DNA from: Aureimonas phyllosphaerae
Lineage (GTDB): Bacteria > Pseudomonadota > Alphaproteobacteria > Rhizobiales > Rhizobiaceae
DNA length: 64,000 nt
Direction of reading: 5' to 3'
Assembly (NCBI RefSeq): GCF_900113065.1
Contig: NZ_FOOA01000003.1
Span: forward strand, 124,001-188,000
This document shows, piece by piece, positions 10,417-18,590 of the stretch. Within the stretch, counting starts at the first letter, position 1. Every line of letters starts with the position of its first letter. The notes under the pieces are model-generated. The model ran no database searches. It was given only the letters and a program-made list of their open reading frames with translations, and was not told the DNA's origin. The translations under genes and the position numbers were made by a program.

Positions 10417-10872
10417 CTACTTGGCGCGGAACTGCTGGTGGCAGCTCTGACAGTTGGCGGCAACGCTGGCGAACGCGGCCTTGAAAGCTTCCACGTCGGC
10501 CGGCTTGGCATCGAGCGCGGCCTGCGTATCGGCGACGAACTTGGCGTTCGCTGCTTCGAACTCGGCCGGCTTCTCCCAGATCGCCGGCGAGGCCTCGGTC
10601 TTTCCGCCGGTCTTGGAATCTTCGGGGAACAGCGTGCCGAACTTTCTGGCGTCGGCGTTCAGCATCGTGAAGATCGCGTTCGCCTTGGCGGCGTCGTAGG
10701 GCTCCTCGCCCTTGATCAGCGCATTGGCGGAACGCGCCGCCTTGGCGTTGTTCTTCATCAGCTGCTGGCGTTCGGCGATGACGTCCGTGTTCTGCGCCGT
10801 TGCCGGCACGAGCGGCGCCAGAAGCGCTGCGGAGACCGCCAAGCCCGCAAAACCCATCTTCCAAGTCGACAT
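10417..10872 (-). CDS. Cytochrome c'/c-556 family protein
   Basis: A 151-residue secreted protein. Residues 1-26 form a signal peptide ending PATA|Q. A single CQSCH haem site lies at 141-145, very near the C-terminus, which is the layout of the cytochrome c' / c-556 four-helix-bundle family (PF01322). The N-terminal helix (ERQQLMKNNAKA) supplies a possible methionine ligand, which points to a c-556-like low-spin form rather than a five-coordinate c'. It is the first gene of a two-gene operon with the di-haem cytochrome and is likely a periplasmic electron carrier. Confidence 0.87.
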   Translation of the reverse strand: MSTWKMGFAGLAVSAALLAPLVPATAQNTDVIAERQQLMKNNAKAARSANALIKGEEPYDAAKANAIFTMLNADARKFGTLFPEDSKTGGKTEASPAIWEKPAEFEAANAKFVADTQAALDAKPADVEAFKAAFASVAANCQSCHQQFRAK

Positions 10873-10976
10873 GTCCGATTCTCCAGGAGCCAGATTTGGA
10901 ACGTCTCCAGAGAGACAACAGGGGAATGGCGGTTCTGTCCATCCATCTTCAGTAACAGGGCGTGCGGCTAAAACGA

Positions 10977-11013
10977 GAAAGGCCCTGCCGCATGAGATGC
11001 GGCAGGGCCTTTC
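10977..11013 (-). terminator. Rho-independent terminator of sodB
   Basis: A perfect 17-bp inverted repeat (10977-10993 and 10997-11013) with a GAG loop, GC-rich core GGCCCTGCCGCAT and A/T flanks. On the minus strand it is followed by a short U-rich stretch. It lies 26 bp after the sodB stop. Confidence 0.85.
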
Positions 11014-11039
11014 GAGAGTTCGTCAGGACGAGACGGCGG

Positions 11040-11642
11040 TCAGGCGCCGGCGGCCTCGTAGCGCTCCAGGACGTAGTCCCAGTTGATGAGGTTGTCGACG
11101 AAGGCCTCTAGGTACTTCGGACGCGCGTTGCGGTAGTCGATGTAGTAGGAGTGCTCCCACACGTCGACGCCGAGGATCGGGGTTGCGCCGTGCACCAGCG
11201 GGTTCTCGCCGTTCGGCGTCTTGACGATCTGCAGCTTGCCGTCCTTCACGGCGACCCAGGCCCAGCCCGAGCCGAACTGCGTCTTGCCGGCCTCGATGAA
11301 GTCGTTGCGGAACTTGTCGTAGCCGCCGAGATCGGAATCGAAAGCCGTCTGCAGCTTGCCCGGCAGGCTCTTGCCGCCCCCGTTCGGCTTCATCCAGTTC
11401 CAGAAGTGGATATGGTTGTAGTGCTGGCCGGCATTGTTGAAGAGCGGCTGGTTCTTGCCGAAGGACTGCTTCACCACCTCTTCCAGCGACGCATCGCCGA
11501 GGCCGGCGTCGGCTGCGAGCTTGTTGCCCATGTCGACATAGGCCTGGTGGTGCTTGTCGTGATGGTACTCCAGCGTCTCCTTGGACATGTAGGGCTGGAG
11601 GGCATCGTAGGCGTAGGGGAGTTCGGGCAGGGTGAAGGCCAT
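11040..11642 (-). CDS. sodB: Superoxide dismutase (Fe/Mn type)
   Basis: A 200-residue cytosolic enzyme that dismutates superoxide. The four metal ligands are visible: His27 (EYHHDKHH), His74 (AGQHYNH), Asp160 and His164 (DVWEHSYY). Active-site residues AGQHYNHIHFW fit the SodB iron class (Gln in AGQH), although metal choice cannot be fixed from sequence alone. The start is preceded by AAGGAGACGACC. The gene stands alone with its own terminator. Confidence 0.96.
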   Translation of the reverse strand: MAFTLPELPYAYDALQPYMSKETLEYHHDKHHQAYVDMGNKLAADAGLGDASLEEVVKQSFGKNQPLFNNAGQHYNHIHFWNWMKPNGGGKSLPGKLQTAFDSDLGGYDKFRNDFIEAGKTQFGSGWAWVAVKDGKLQIVKTPNGENPLVHGATPILGVDVWEHSYYIDYRNARPKYLEAFVDNLINWDYVLERYEAAGA

Positions 11643-11938
11643 CGGTCGTCTCCTTCTTCGCGAGCCCCCGGCGGGCGATTCGATCTCGCCGGCAGGCGCT
11701 GAAACCGGGCCCTTAGCTAGAGCCTCCCCGCTTGTTTGTCAGCCTCGCGCGTTGCGAAAGACCGGCGCAGCGGGGAATATCGTTCCTCCTCGAACCCGGT
11801 ACGCCGGGCAGGGTCAGGAGACCTTAAGCCTTGGGAACGAAGATCGAACCCGCGCGTTTTCAGCGCATGTGTTGACGCGACCGGATCGCAAGCCTTCGGC
11901 ACAGAAGGCAGATGCGGTCGCCAAGTTCTGGCTGGATC
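11643..11938. other. Divergent intergenic region between sodB and the L,D-transpeptidase
   Basis: About 296 bp of noncoding sequence between two divergent genes, presumably with both promoters. Beyond the sodB ribosome-binding site I saw no operator, riboswitch-like structure or conserved small ORF. Confidence 0.5.
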
Positions 11939-12664
11939 ATGACCGAAGATCGTTCCCCGCGCGCCCTCTCGCGCCGTTCCCTGCTCCAGGGACTCGGCCT
12001 CGGGGCCGCCGCCCTCGCCCTGTCCGGATGCACCACCGACAATCGCGCGCGCATCGCCAACCTGACCCCGTTCAATGGTGGTACGGGTCCCTCCGGCGTC
12101 AGCCCGGAATACCTGACCGCGTACGGCCCGATCCAGGACGGTGGCTACACCATTCCCGGCATCGACTTTCGCCGCATGGACCTGCGTTACCTCCGCCGCG
12201 AGGTCGCGTATGCCGGCCCGGAAGAGCCGGGCACCATCATCATCGACACGCCGACCCGCTACGCCTACCTTATCCAGCCGGGCGGCACCGCGATGCGCTA
12301 TGGCGTCGGCATCGGCCGTGACGGTTTCGCCTGGGAGGGCCGGGCCAAGGTTCAGTTCAAGCGCGAGTGGCCGCGCTGGACACCGCCGGCCGAGATGATC
12401 GCCCGCCAGCCGGAGCTCGAGATCTATCGCGAAGGGATGGAGCCGGGCCTCAAGAACCCGCTCGGCGCCCGCGCGCTCTACCTGTTCCAGAACGGCCAGG
12501 ACACGCTCTACCGCCTGCACGGCACGCCGGAATGGTGGACCATCGGCAAGGCCGTGTCGTCAGGCTGCGTGCGCTTCATGAACCACGACATCATCGATCT
12601 CTACGACCGCGCCAGCGCAGGCGCGAACGTGATCGTCAACCAGGCGGGCGGCGCGACGGTCTGA
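11939..12664 (+). CDS. L,D-transpeptidase (YkuD domain), lipoprotein/Tat-type signal
   Basis: A 241-residue envelope protein. The N-terminus has a twin-arginine-like SRRSLLQGLG followed by a lipobox LSGC (Cys31), so it is probably exported and lipidated. The YkuD catalytic motif HGTPEWWTIG...SSGCVRF is present, with nucleophile Cys210. YkuD enzymes form 3-3 peptidoglycan cross-links or attach proteins to peptidoglycan. Rhizobiales genomes usually carry many paralogues; a second one lies at 59349-59855. The start ATG at 11939 was chosen over the upstream frame because it places the signal peptide at the N-terminus. Confidence 0.93.
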   Translation: MTEDRSPRALSRRSLLQGLGLGAAALALSGCTTDNRARIANLTPFNGGTGPSGVSPEYLTAYGPIQDGGYTIPGIDFRRMDLRYLRREVAYAGPEEPGTIIIDTPTRYAYLIQPGGTAMRYGVGIGRDGFAWEGRAKVQFKREWPRWTPPAEMIARQPELEIYREGMEPGLKNPLGARALYLFQNGQDTLYRLHGTPEWWTIGKAVSSGCVRFMNHDIIDLYDRASAGANVIVNQAGGATV

Positions 12665-12691
12665 TCCGTCGCCACTCACCTTCGCCGCCGG

Positions 12692-13894
12692 TCAGGTCAC
12701 CTTGTTTCGGCGGCGGAATTCCGGGCGGTCCCAGCGGCCGCTCGACAGGATATCGACGAGAATGGCCGCACCGCGCCGCACGTCGTCTTCGCCGAGGTAG
12801 AGTGGCGTGAAGCCGAAGCGAATGATGTCGGGGGCGCGATAGTCTCCGATCACGCCCTCCGCGATCAGCGCCTGCATCACCGCATAGCCTTCGGCATGGC
12901 GGAACGAGACCTGCGAACCTCGCCGTGACGCATCCTCGGGCGACGCCAGTTCCAGATCCGAAAGCGAGCGGTGGACCTCTGCGATGAAGAGGTTCCCGAG
13001 TTCGATCGAACGGGCACGCAGGGCCTGCATGTCGATCCCCTCCCAAACGTCGAGGGCGGCGTCCAGGGCGGCAAGCGCCACGACCGGCGGCGTTCCCACG
13101 CGCATGCGCTCGACGCCCGCGGCCGGGCGATAGGAGGGCTCGAAGGCGAAGGGCGAGTCGTGGCCGAACCAGCCGGACAAGGCCGGCCGCGCATCGTCGG
13201 CGAGCCGAGGCGCGACATAGATGAAGGCCGGCGCGCCGGGTCCCCCGTTCAGGTACTTGTAGGTGCAGCCGACCGCGAAGTCGGCATCCGCCCCGAGGAG
13301 GTCGATCGGCAGGGCGCCGGCGGAATGTGCGAGGTCCCAGATTGCGAGCGCGCCGACGTCATGAGCGCGGCGCGTCAACGCCGCCATATCGTGCAGACGG
13401 CCGGTGCGATAATCGACCTGCGTCAGCATCACGGCGGCGACGCTCCGGTCGATCGCGCCTTCGACGGCTTCCGGCTCGACGACGCGGAGCTCGTGGCCGC
13501 GGCCGAGCGAGGCGATCAGCCCCTGCGCCATGTAGAGGTCGGTCGGGAAGTTGCCGGTATCCGACAGGATGACATGTCGATCAGGCCGAAGTTCCAACGC
13601 CGATGCGAGCGCCTGGTAGACCTTGATCGACAGGGTGTCGCCCATGACGACCGTACCCGCCGGCGCGCCGATCAGCCGGCCGACGCGGTCGCCGACGCGG
13701 CGGGGCAGATCGACCCAGCCGGCGCTGTTCCAGGCCCCGATGAGCTGCCCGCCCCACTCACTGGCGATCACCTCCGCAACGCGTGGGCCGACGGCTTTCG
13801 GCAGCGCGCCGAGCGAATTGCCGTCGAGGTAGACGAGGCCGTCGGGAAGGTCGAACAGCGCGCGGGTGGCATGGAAGGGATCGATCGCGGACAT
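12692..13894 (-). CDS. kynU: Kynureninase
   Basis: A 400-residue PLP enzyme that cleaves L-kynurenine to anthranilate and alanine in tryptophan catabolism. Family motifs include VYLDGNSLGALP at about 21-32, the PLP aspartate in IWDLAHSAGA (about 185-194), and the Schiff-base lysine Lys213 in CTYKYLNGGPG. Length is normal. The long upstream extension of the open frame is not conserved-looking and was dropped in favour of the ATG at 13894. No other kyn genes (kynA, kynB) are adjacent. Confidence 0.94.
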   Translation of the reverse strand: MSAIDPFHATRALFDLPDGLVYLDGNSLGALPKAVGPRVAEVIASEWGGQLIGAWNSAGWVDLPRRVGDRVGRLIGAPAGTVVMGDTLSIKVYQALASALELRPDRHVILSDTGNFPTDLYMAQGLIASLGRGHELRVVEPEAVEGAIDRSVAAVMLTQVDYRTGRLHDMAALTRRAHDVGALAIWDLAHSAGALPIDLLGADADFAVGCTYKYLNGGPGAPAFIYVAPRLADDARPALSGWFGHDSPFAFEPSYRPAAGVERMRVGTPPVVALAALDAALDVWEGIDMQALRARSIELGNLFIAEVHRSLSDLELASPEDASRRGSQVSFRHAEGYAVMQALIAEGVIGDYRAPDIIRFGFTPLYLGEDDVRRGAAILVDILSSGRWDRPEFRRRNKVT

Positions 13895-13974
13895 GGGCTC
13901 CAGTCGCAGGGCTCGGGCCGACACGCGGCGCAAGGTCGAGGTCGGCTCTTCTTGCGACGGATGACCTTCGTCCT

Positions 13975-15042
13975 TCAAGGGGCGCCGACAGGCACCTGCA
14001 ATTCCGCCCCGAAGCCAAGACGCTCGACGAACTCGTTCCAGTCCCGCGCCCGCAGGGCACCGCCGGACGCGGCGCGGTGGCCATTGCCGTACTGCTCGTC
14101 GGCACCGGTCGGTCGAACCTCGGCAAGGAAGGCCAGAATGTCCCGATCCGTCGCCGTGCGTGCGGCAAAGTGGACCCAACCCTCGCGATATCCTGTGTTG
14201 GCGGCCATGACGATCCGATCCTTGAGGCGCCCTCTCCAGGCCTGCGCGACAAGCGGATGGATCTGGCAGGGCGAGGAAAACCGCACGATCGCGACATCGC
14301 CAAGCACTTTCGGCGCCACCTTCCGTGCCTCATCGAATGCGGCCGCGACTTCGGACTTGGCCGCCAGAAGCGCAACCGTCTCATCGTGGGCGCCCGACAG
14401 CACGGCTTTCGGACCGTCCGCCTTCTCAAGAAGCGCGAATGCGGCTGACGCGTCGCCGCTGGCCGTGCGCCGCGGAGCATTGATCAGCGACGTCGCCTTG
14501 CGAAGTGCCGTGATGCCATAGTGTTGGCGCGCCGCGGCCATTTCGGGAAACCCCGCTTCGTCGGCAAGGTCGCCGATCAGGCCGATGGCTGCGAGCCACA
14601 GAAGACCGTCGGCTTCGCCCAGCGCCTTGGCGCAGCGATAGGCGAGGAGGCTGGAGGTGGGCACCGGATCGTCTCCGATGCCGCTGATCGCGACCGCGTT
14701 CCGGGGGTGCCCGGTCGGCACGTGATGATCGATCAAGATCGTCGGCACGTCCTCGCGCGGCAGGCGCTCGGCGACGCCGAGGTCGGCGATGACCAGTCCT
14801 CCGATGCGCTGCCCGGCGATCTCGGCGCGAAACGCATCGGAGTAAGCATTTTCGCCCTTTCCAATGATGCGCACCGTCGGTGGGTGACCGGCACGGGTCA
14901 TGGCCGTCTTCAGGATCGCGCCGGCCGACAGCCCGTCGGCGTCGTTGTGGCAGACGAGGAGCGGGTTAGGGCCGAAGTGGCGCAGCGCCTTCGAGAACGC
15001 TTCCGGCTTGTCGAATTTTGCGTGTTCCTCAGTCACATCCAT
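13975..15042 (-). CDS. DHH-family phosphoesterase (RecJ-like)
   Basis: A 355-residue protein with the N-terminal metal-binding motif CHNDADGLSA (Asp34, Asp36) and the name-giving DHH motif at 105-107 (LIDHHVPTG). These make it a DHH phosphoesterase acting on single-stranded or oligonucleotide substrates, although the exact substrate is unknown. The C-terminal GGxxxxA-type motif of DHHA1 domains may be represented by NGHRAASGGA at about 325-334. Start choice is uncertain: ATG 15042 was used; an in-frame ATG at 15060 is also possible. It lies about 80 bp upstream of kynU on the same strand. Confidence 0.85.
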   Translation of the reverse strand: MDVTEEHAKFDKPEAFSKALRHFGPNPLLVCHNDADGLSAGAILKTAMTRAGHPPTVRIIGKGENAYSDAFRAEIAGQRIGGLVIADLGVAERLPREDVPTILIDHHVPTGHPRNAVAISGIGDDPVPTSSLLAYRCAKALGEADGLLWLAAIGLIGDLADEAGFPEMAAARQHYGITALRKATSLINAPRRTASGDASAAFALLEKADGPKAVLSGAHDETVALLAAKSEVAAAFDEARKVAPKVLGDVAIVRFSSPCQIHPLVAQAWRGRLKDRIVMAANTGYREGWVHFAARTATDRDILAFLAEVRPTGADEQYGNGHRAASGGALRARDWNEFVERLGFGAELQVPVGAP

Positions 15043-15221
15043 CCCTTCCGGCCCGCGCATCCGGATCACAACGCGCGCATCCGCTCCGCGCTCCGCGGCC
15101 GGCCGTCTCTTGGTCGGCCAAGAACTCCCCCGTCCTGGGCCGGAACCGCGCCTCCCGCACTCCCATTGCCAAACCACCGGAGCCGAGGCGCCGATGCCCG
15201 GCGGAGAACAAGGATAGATCG

Positions 15222-15524
15222 ATGGTGGATCGCGGCAGCATTCGAGAGCACCAGGACGTGAAGGGTTCGGACGGCGGCCATGTCGGAACCGTCGACCATC
15301 TCGACGGAGACCGGATCAAGCTGACGAAGACGGACCCGGCCGCCGGTGGCGAGCATCACTTCCTGCATCTCGACAGCGTCGACAGGATCGATGGGGATAC
15401 CGTGGTCCTCAACCGGACGACGGCAGAGGCACGGGACGAATGGGGCGTGGAAACCGTCGGGTCAGGGCCGAGCGAGGGCAACGCCCACGGCTCGCAACCG
15501 GGCTCGCCGACCGCCGGTCCCTGA
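15222..15524 (+). CDS. DUF2171 domain protein
   Basis: A 100-residue soluble protein. Residues 5-70 (IREHQDVKGSDGGHVGTVDH, then KLTKTDP and HHFLHLDSVDRI) match DUF2171, a PRC-barrel-like small domain common in alphaproteobacteria. The function is unknown. The ATG at 15222 is preceded by AAGGAT. The C-terminal ~25 residues are Gly/Ser/Pro-rich and likely disordered. It is divergent from the DHH phosphoesterase gene. Confidence 0.85.
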   Translation: MVDRGSIREHQDVKGSDGGHVGTVDHLDGDRIKLTKTDPAAGGEHHFLHLDSVDRIDGDTVVLNRTTAEARDEWGVETVGSGPSEGNAHGSQPGSPTAGP

Positions 15525-15546
15525 CCCGCTCAACGCGCTAACAAAA

Positions 15547-15574
15547 ACGCCGGCGCCCCGAGGGGCGTCGGCGT
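15547..15574. terminator. Hairpin terminator, stronger on the minus strand
   Basis: The inverted repeat ACGCCGGCGCCCC / GGGGCGTCGGCGT has a two-base loop and one mismatch. On the minus strand it is followed by TTTTTG, giving a proper terminator for minus transcription; on the plus strand it lies 23 bp after the DUF2171 stop but lacks a good U-tract. Confidence 0.65.
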
Positions 15575-15595
15575 CAATGCTTCAGGGAGATGTTC

Positions 15596-15748
15596 ATGGA
15601 CTCGATGCCCGAAGGTTCCGGCATTCTTCTTCGATTCTGGCGAGCCGTCTTTGGCGGCAGCGAGGCGGCTGGTATGACCAGACTAATGGTCTTTCTCGCC
15701 GGGTACATCCTGGTGATCGGCCTGTTCTTCGCCTTCGTCACCAGCTGA
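15596..15748 (+). CDS. Small single-span membrane protein (50 aa), unknown function
   Basis: A short open frame translated from ATG 15596: hydrophilic N-terminus with FWRAVFGGSE, then one strong hydrophobic helix LMVFLAGYILVIGLFFAF at about 30-47 ending in VTS. An AGGGAGA ribosome-binding site lies about five bases upstream. I do not recognise a family. The coherent N-in helix plus ribosome-binding site argues for a real small membrane protein. Against it, the terminator at 15547-15574 points through this interval on the other strand, so it could be the 3' region of the MFS transcript. Confidence 0.5.
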   Translation: MDSMPEGSGILLRFWRAVFGGSEAAGMTRLMVFLAGYILVIGLFFAFVTS

Positions 15749-15781
15749 CGAGACCAGCCGACCGACGTGCTGACGCCAGAC

Positions 15782-17113
15782 TCAGACGGCGCGCAGCCGC
15801 ATCTGCCGGTTCACGCGAAGGGCGATCAGCGTGCAGACCGCGCCGGACAGAAGGTAGACGCCGACCGCCGCGAGACCGAACCGGCTGGTCGCGCCGAGAG
15901 CGACCAGCGGCGCGAAACCGGCACCGATCAGCCAGGCCAGATCGGTTGTCAGCGCCGAGCCCGTGTAACGATCGCGGCCAGCGAAGTTGGACGCCACGGC
16001 ACCGGCCGACTGGCCGTGCGAGAGTCCGAGAAGTGCAAAGCCGATCATGATGAAGGCGGTTTGGCTGGCGCTGCTGCCGCCCAAAAGGAAGGGCGTGGCC
16101 ACGCTGAAGATCGCGATCGCAATCGCGCAGGCACCCAGATGCGTCCGACGTCCGATCCGATCGGCAATCGACCCCGAGAGTAGAATGCAGACGAGGCAGA
16201 TAGCCGCACCGCCGAGCTGCATCAGCAGGAATTCGCCCGGAGAGCGGTTCGAGAAGATGTCGACGTAGGAGATCGGGAAGATCGTGACGAGATGGAACAG
16301 GGCGAAGCTCGCCAGCGGAACGAATGCGCCGACGAGGACGGCGCTCCCCTGGTTGGCGACGAGTTCCTTGACGCTGACCGGTGTCAGGTCCCGGCTCTCG
16401 TAGAGCTCGGCATATTCTTCCGTCGCGATCAGGCGCAGGCGGGCGAACAGCGCAACGACGTTGATCGTGAAGGCCACGAAGAACGGGTAACGCCAACCCC
16501 AGCCGAGGAAGTCCTCCGCTGCAAGGTTGAGGTAGAAGAAGGCGAACAGCGAGCTGGCGATGATGAAGCCGATCGGCGTGCCCAGCTGCGGCAGCATCGC
16601 ATACCAGGCGCGGTGCTTTTCCGGTGCGTGCATCGCAAGCAGCGAGGCCAGACCGTCCCAGGCTCCACCGAGTGCGAACCCCTGCCCCAGGCGGAACACG
16701 ACAAGCGCCACGACGGCCCATATGCCAGCGGACTGGTATCCCGGCAGGAATGCGATCGCCGCGGTCGAGCCGCCGAGAAGGAAGAGCGCGATCGTCAGCT
16801 TGACGCCGCGTCCGTGCCGGCGATCGACTTCCATGAAGAGGATCGAGCCGAACGGGCGGGCGATGAAGGCGAGACCGAAGACGGCGAAGGCGTAGAGCGT
16901 GCCGGTCAGCTTGTCGGCGAACGGAAACATCAGGGCCGGGAAGACGATCACCGACGCGATGCCGTAGACGAAGAAGTCGAACGACTCCGACGCGCGCCCG
17001 ATCACGACGCCGATCGCCAGTTCGCCGGGCGATATGTGGCCGTCGGTCGAGACGAGACGGGCGTCGCGTTCCATTTCCGTGGACGAGGCCACTGACTGGT
17101 TCGGCGTCGACAT
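15782..17113 (-). CDS. MFS transporter, metabolite:H+ symporter-like
   Basis: A 443-residue protein with about twelve membrane segments. The N-terminal half has the MHS-type sequence IGRASESFDFFVYGIAS at about 38-54 and the loop 2-3 motif FMEVDRRHGRGVKL at about 92-105. The pattern GRRTHLGACA marks the equivalent loop in the second half. These symporters take up organic acids, osmolytes or aromatic acids with protons; the substrate here is unknown. The start at 17113 was chosen because upstream coding potential stops there. It is divergent from the cyo operon. Confidence 0.85.
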   Translation of the reverse strand: MSTPNQSVASSTEMERDARLVSTDGHISPGELAIGVVIGRASESFDFFVYGIASVIVFPALMFPFADKLTGTLYAFAVFGLAFIARPFGSILFMEVDRRHGRGVKLTIALFLLGGSTAAIAFLPGYQSAGIWAVVALVVFRLGQGFALGGAWDGLASLLAMHAPEKHRAWYAMLPQLGTPIGFIIASSLFAFFYLNLAAEDFLGWGWRYPFFVAFTINVVALFARLRLIATEEYAELYESRDLTPVSVKELVANQGSAVLVGAFVPLASFALFHLVTIFPISYVDIFSNRSPGEFLLMQLGGAAICLVCILLSGSIADRIGRRTHLGACAIAIAIFSVATPFLLGGSSASQTAFIMIGFALLGLSHGQSAGAVASNFAGRDRYTGSALTTDLAWLIGAGFAPLVALGATSRFGLAAVGVYLLSGAVCTLIALRVNRQMRLRAV

Positions 17114-17209
17114 GCCGCAGCTCCTGAGAATTGGGGCGTGATGCCCGCCCGCTAAATTTATGGCGTGCTCCGATGCCGAATAGGTCGCCCGCTGCATATT
17201 CGTCAAACG

Positions 17210-17234
17210 AAGCGCGGTTGGACAAAACGTCCAA
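17210..17234. promoter_or_regulatory. Inverted repeats in the cyoA-MFS divergent region
   Basis: Two adjacent dyads lie upstream of cyoA: TCGT-CAA-ACGA (17211-17221), followed by TTGGAC-AAAAC-GTCCAA (17218-17234), which is a perfect 6-bp repeat with a 5-bp spacer. They lie 54 to 78 bp before the cyoA start, so they could be operators or start-proximal elements. The regulator is not known; the RegA-like protein encoded at the operon's end is one candidate. Confidence 0.45.
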
Positions 17235-17287
17235 TCCCCATTCCGCACCGCAAAACATACATCGCGGCACAAGACATCGGGACTGAG

Positions 17288-18529
17288 ATGGTCGTTTTGC
17301 TCCAGAGATCCTTGCGCGCCTTGGCCGTGTTGCCGCTTCTGCTCACCCTGGGCGGATGCAACCTTGTGGTGATGAATCCTTCGGGCTTCATCGCCAACCA
17401 GCAGGCCAATCTGATCCTCATCTCGACCGGCCTGATGCTTCTGATCATCGTGCCGGTGATCATCGCGACGCTGTTGTTCGCGTGGCGCTATCGGGCCAGC
17501 AACCCGGACGCGAAATACGACGGCGACTGGCATCATTCGACGCGCCTCGAGGTGCTGATCTGGACGGCGCCGCTGATGATCATCATCGCGCTCGGCGCGG
17601 TCACCTGGATCTCGACGCACCTCCTCGATCCCTACCGACCGCTCGACCGCATCGACGCCGTCCGCCCGGTGACCGCCGAAACCCCGCCGATCACGGTTGA
17701 GGTCGTCGCGCTCGACTGGAAGTGGATGTTCTTCTACCCCGAATACGGGATCGCGACGATCAACGAACTGGCAGCGCCAGTCGATCGGCCGATCAACTTC
17801 AAGATCACCTCCAGCGCGATCATGAACACCTTCTACGTGCCCGCGCTCGCCGGCATGATCTACGCGATGCCGGGCATGGAGACCAAGCTGCACGCCGTGA
17901 TCAACAAGCCCGGCGTCTATGAGGGCATGTCGGCCAACTATTCCGGCGCCGGCTTCTCGAACATGCACTTCAAGTTCCACGGCCTGGCGCAGGGCGACTT
18001 CGACGCCTGGGTCCAGAAGGTCCGCACCGAGGGCCAGCCGCTCGACCGCGCGCGGTATCTCGAGGTCGAGAAGCCCAGCGAAGCGGAACCGGTGCACTAC
18101 TATTCGAGCGTCGAGGACGGCCTCTACCAGGCGGTGCTCAACATGTGCACGGCGCCCGGGAAGATGTGCATGGACGAGATGATGCACATCGACATGCAAG
18201 GCGGTGCCGGCATCGAGAGCGCGGAGAACCGCGATCGTCTGATCTATGACGGCCACCGCAACCACGACGGCGCCGGACACGGTCCCGAAGGCTATGCCGG
18301 GGCGTCCGGCGGAAGCGAAGCACAGGGCGCGACCTTCCCCGCCTCCGGGCGCGAGTCCCGCTCCCAGGAGACCCCGGACGGCGTTGCCCCCATGGGCTCC
18401 TCCGGCGGCCAATCGGACAGCTCCGGTCACGAAGGCCACGGCGGCATGAACAGCATGAGCGGACACGAAGGTCACGGCGCCTCATCCGGCGGCGAGATCG
18501 CACCGAACCAACTGAACCAGACGAACTGA
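17288..18529 (+). CDS. cyoA: Cytochrome bo-type ubiquinol oxidase subunit II
   Basis: A 413-residue lipoprotein-type subunit. The signal peptide ends in a lipobox (LGGC, Cys24). Two membrane helices follow (about 40-65 and 88-112), then a periplasmic cupredoxin domain. The CuA ligand set of cytochrome c oxidases is missing ([20 protein letters not shown]), as expected for a quinol oxidase. After the cupredoxin domain there is an unusual tail of about 110 residues, rich in Gly, Ser, His and Met, with repeats of GHEGHG. E. coli CyoA is about 100 residues shorter. It begins the cyoABCD-surf1-regBA operon. Confidence 0.93.
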   Translation: MVVLLQRSLRALAVLPLLLTLGGCNLVVMNPSGFIANQQANLILISTGLMLLIIVPVIIATLLFAWRYRASNPDAKYDGDWHHSTRLEVLIWTAPLMIIIALGAVTWISTHLLDPYRPLDRIDAVRPVTAETPPITVEVVALDWKWMFFYPEYGIATINELAAPVDRPINFKITSSAIMNTFYVPALAGMIYAMPGMETKLHAVINKPGVYEGMSANYSGAGFSNMHFKFHGLAQGDFDAWVQKVRTEGQPLDRARYLEVEKPSEAEPVHYYSSVEDGLYQAVLNMCTAPGKMCMDEMMHIDMQGGAGIESAENRDRLIYDGHRNHDGAGHGPEGYAGASGGSEAQGATFPASGRESRSQETPDGVAPMGSSGGQSDSSGHEGHGGMNSMSGHEGHGASSGGEIAPNQLNQTN

Positions 18530-18590
18530 CCGACGGCCGGGGTTCCTCCCAGCCCCGACTCGAAACAGCGCGAACCAGCGGATCCGACCG

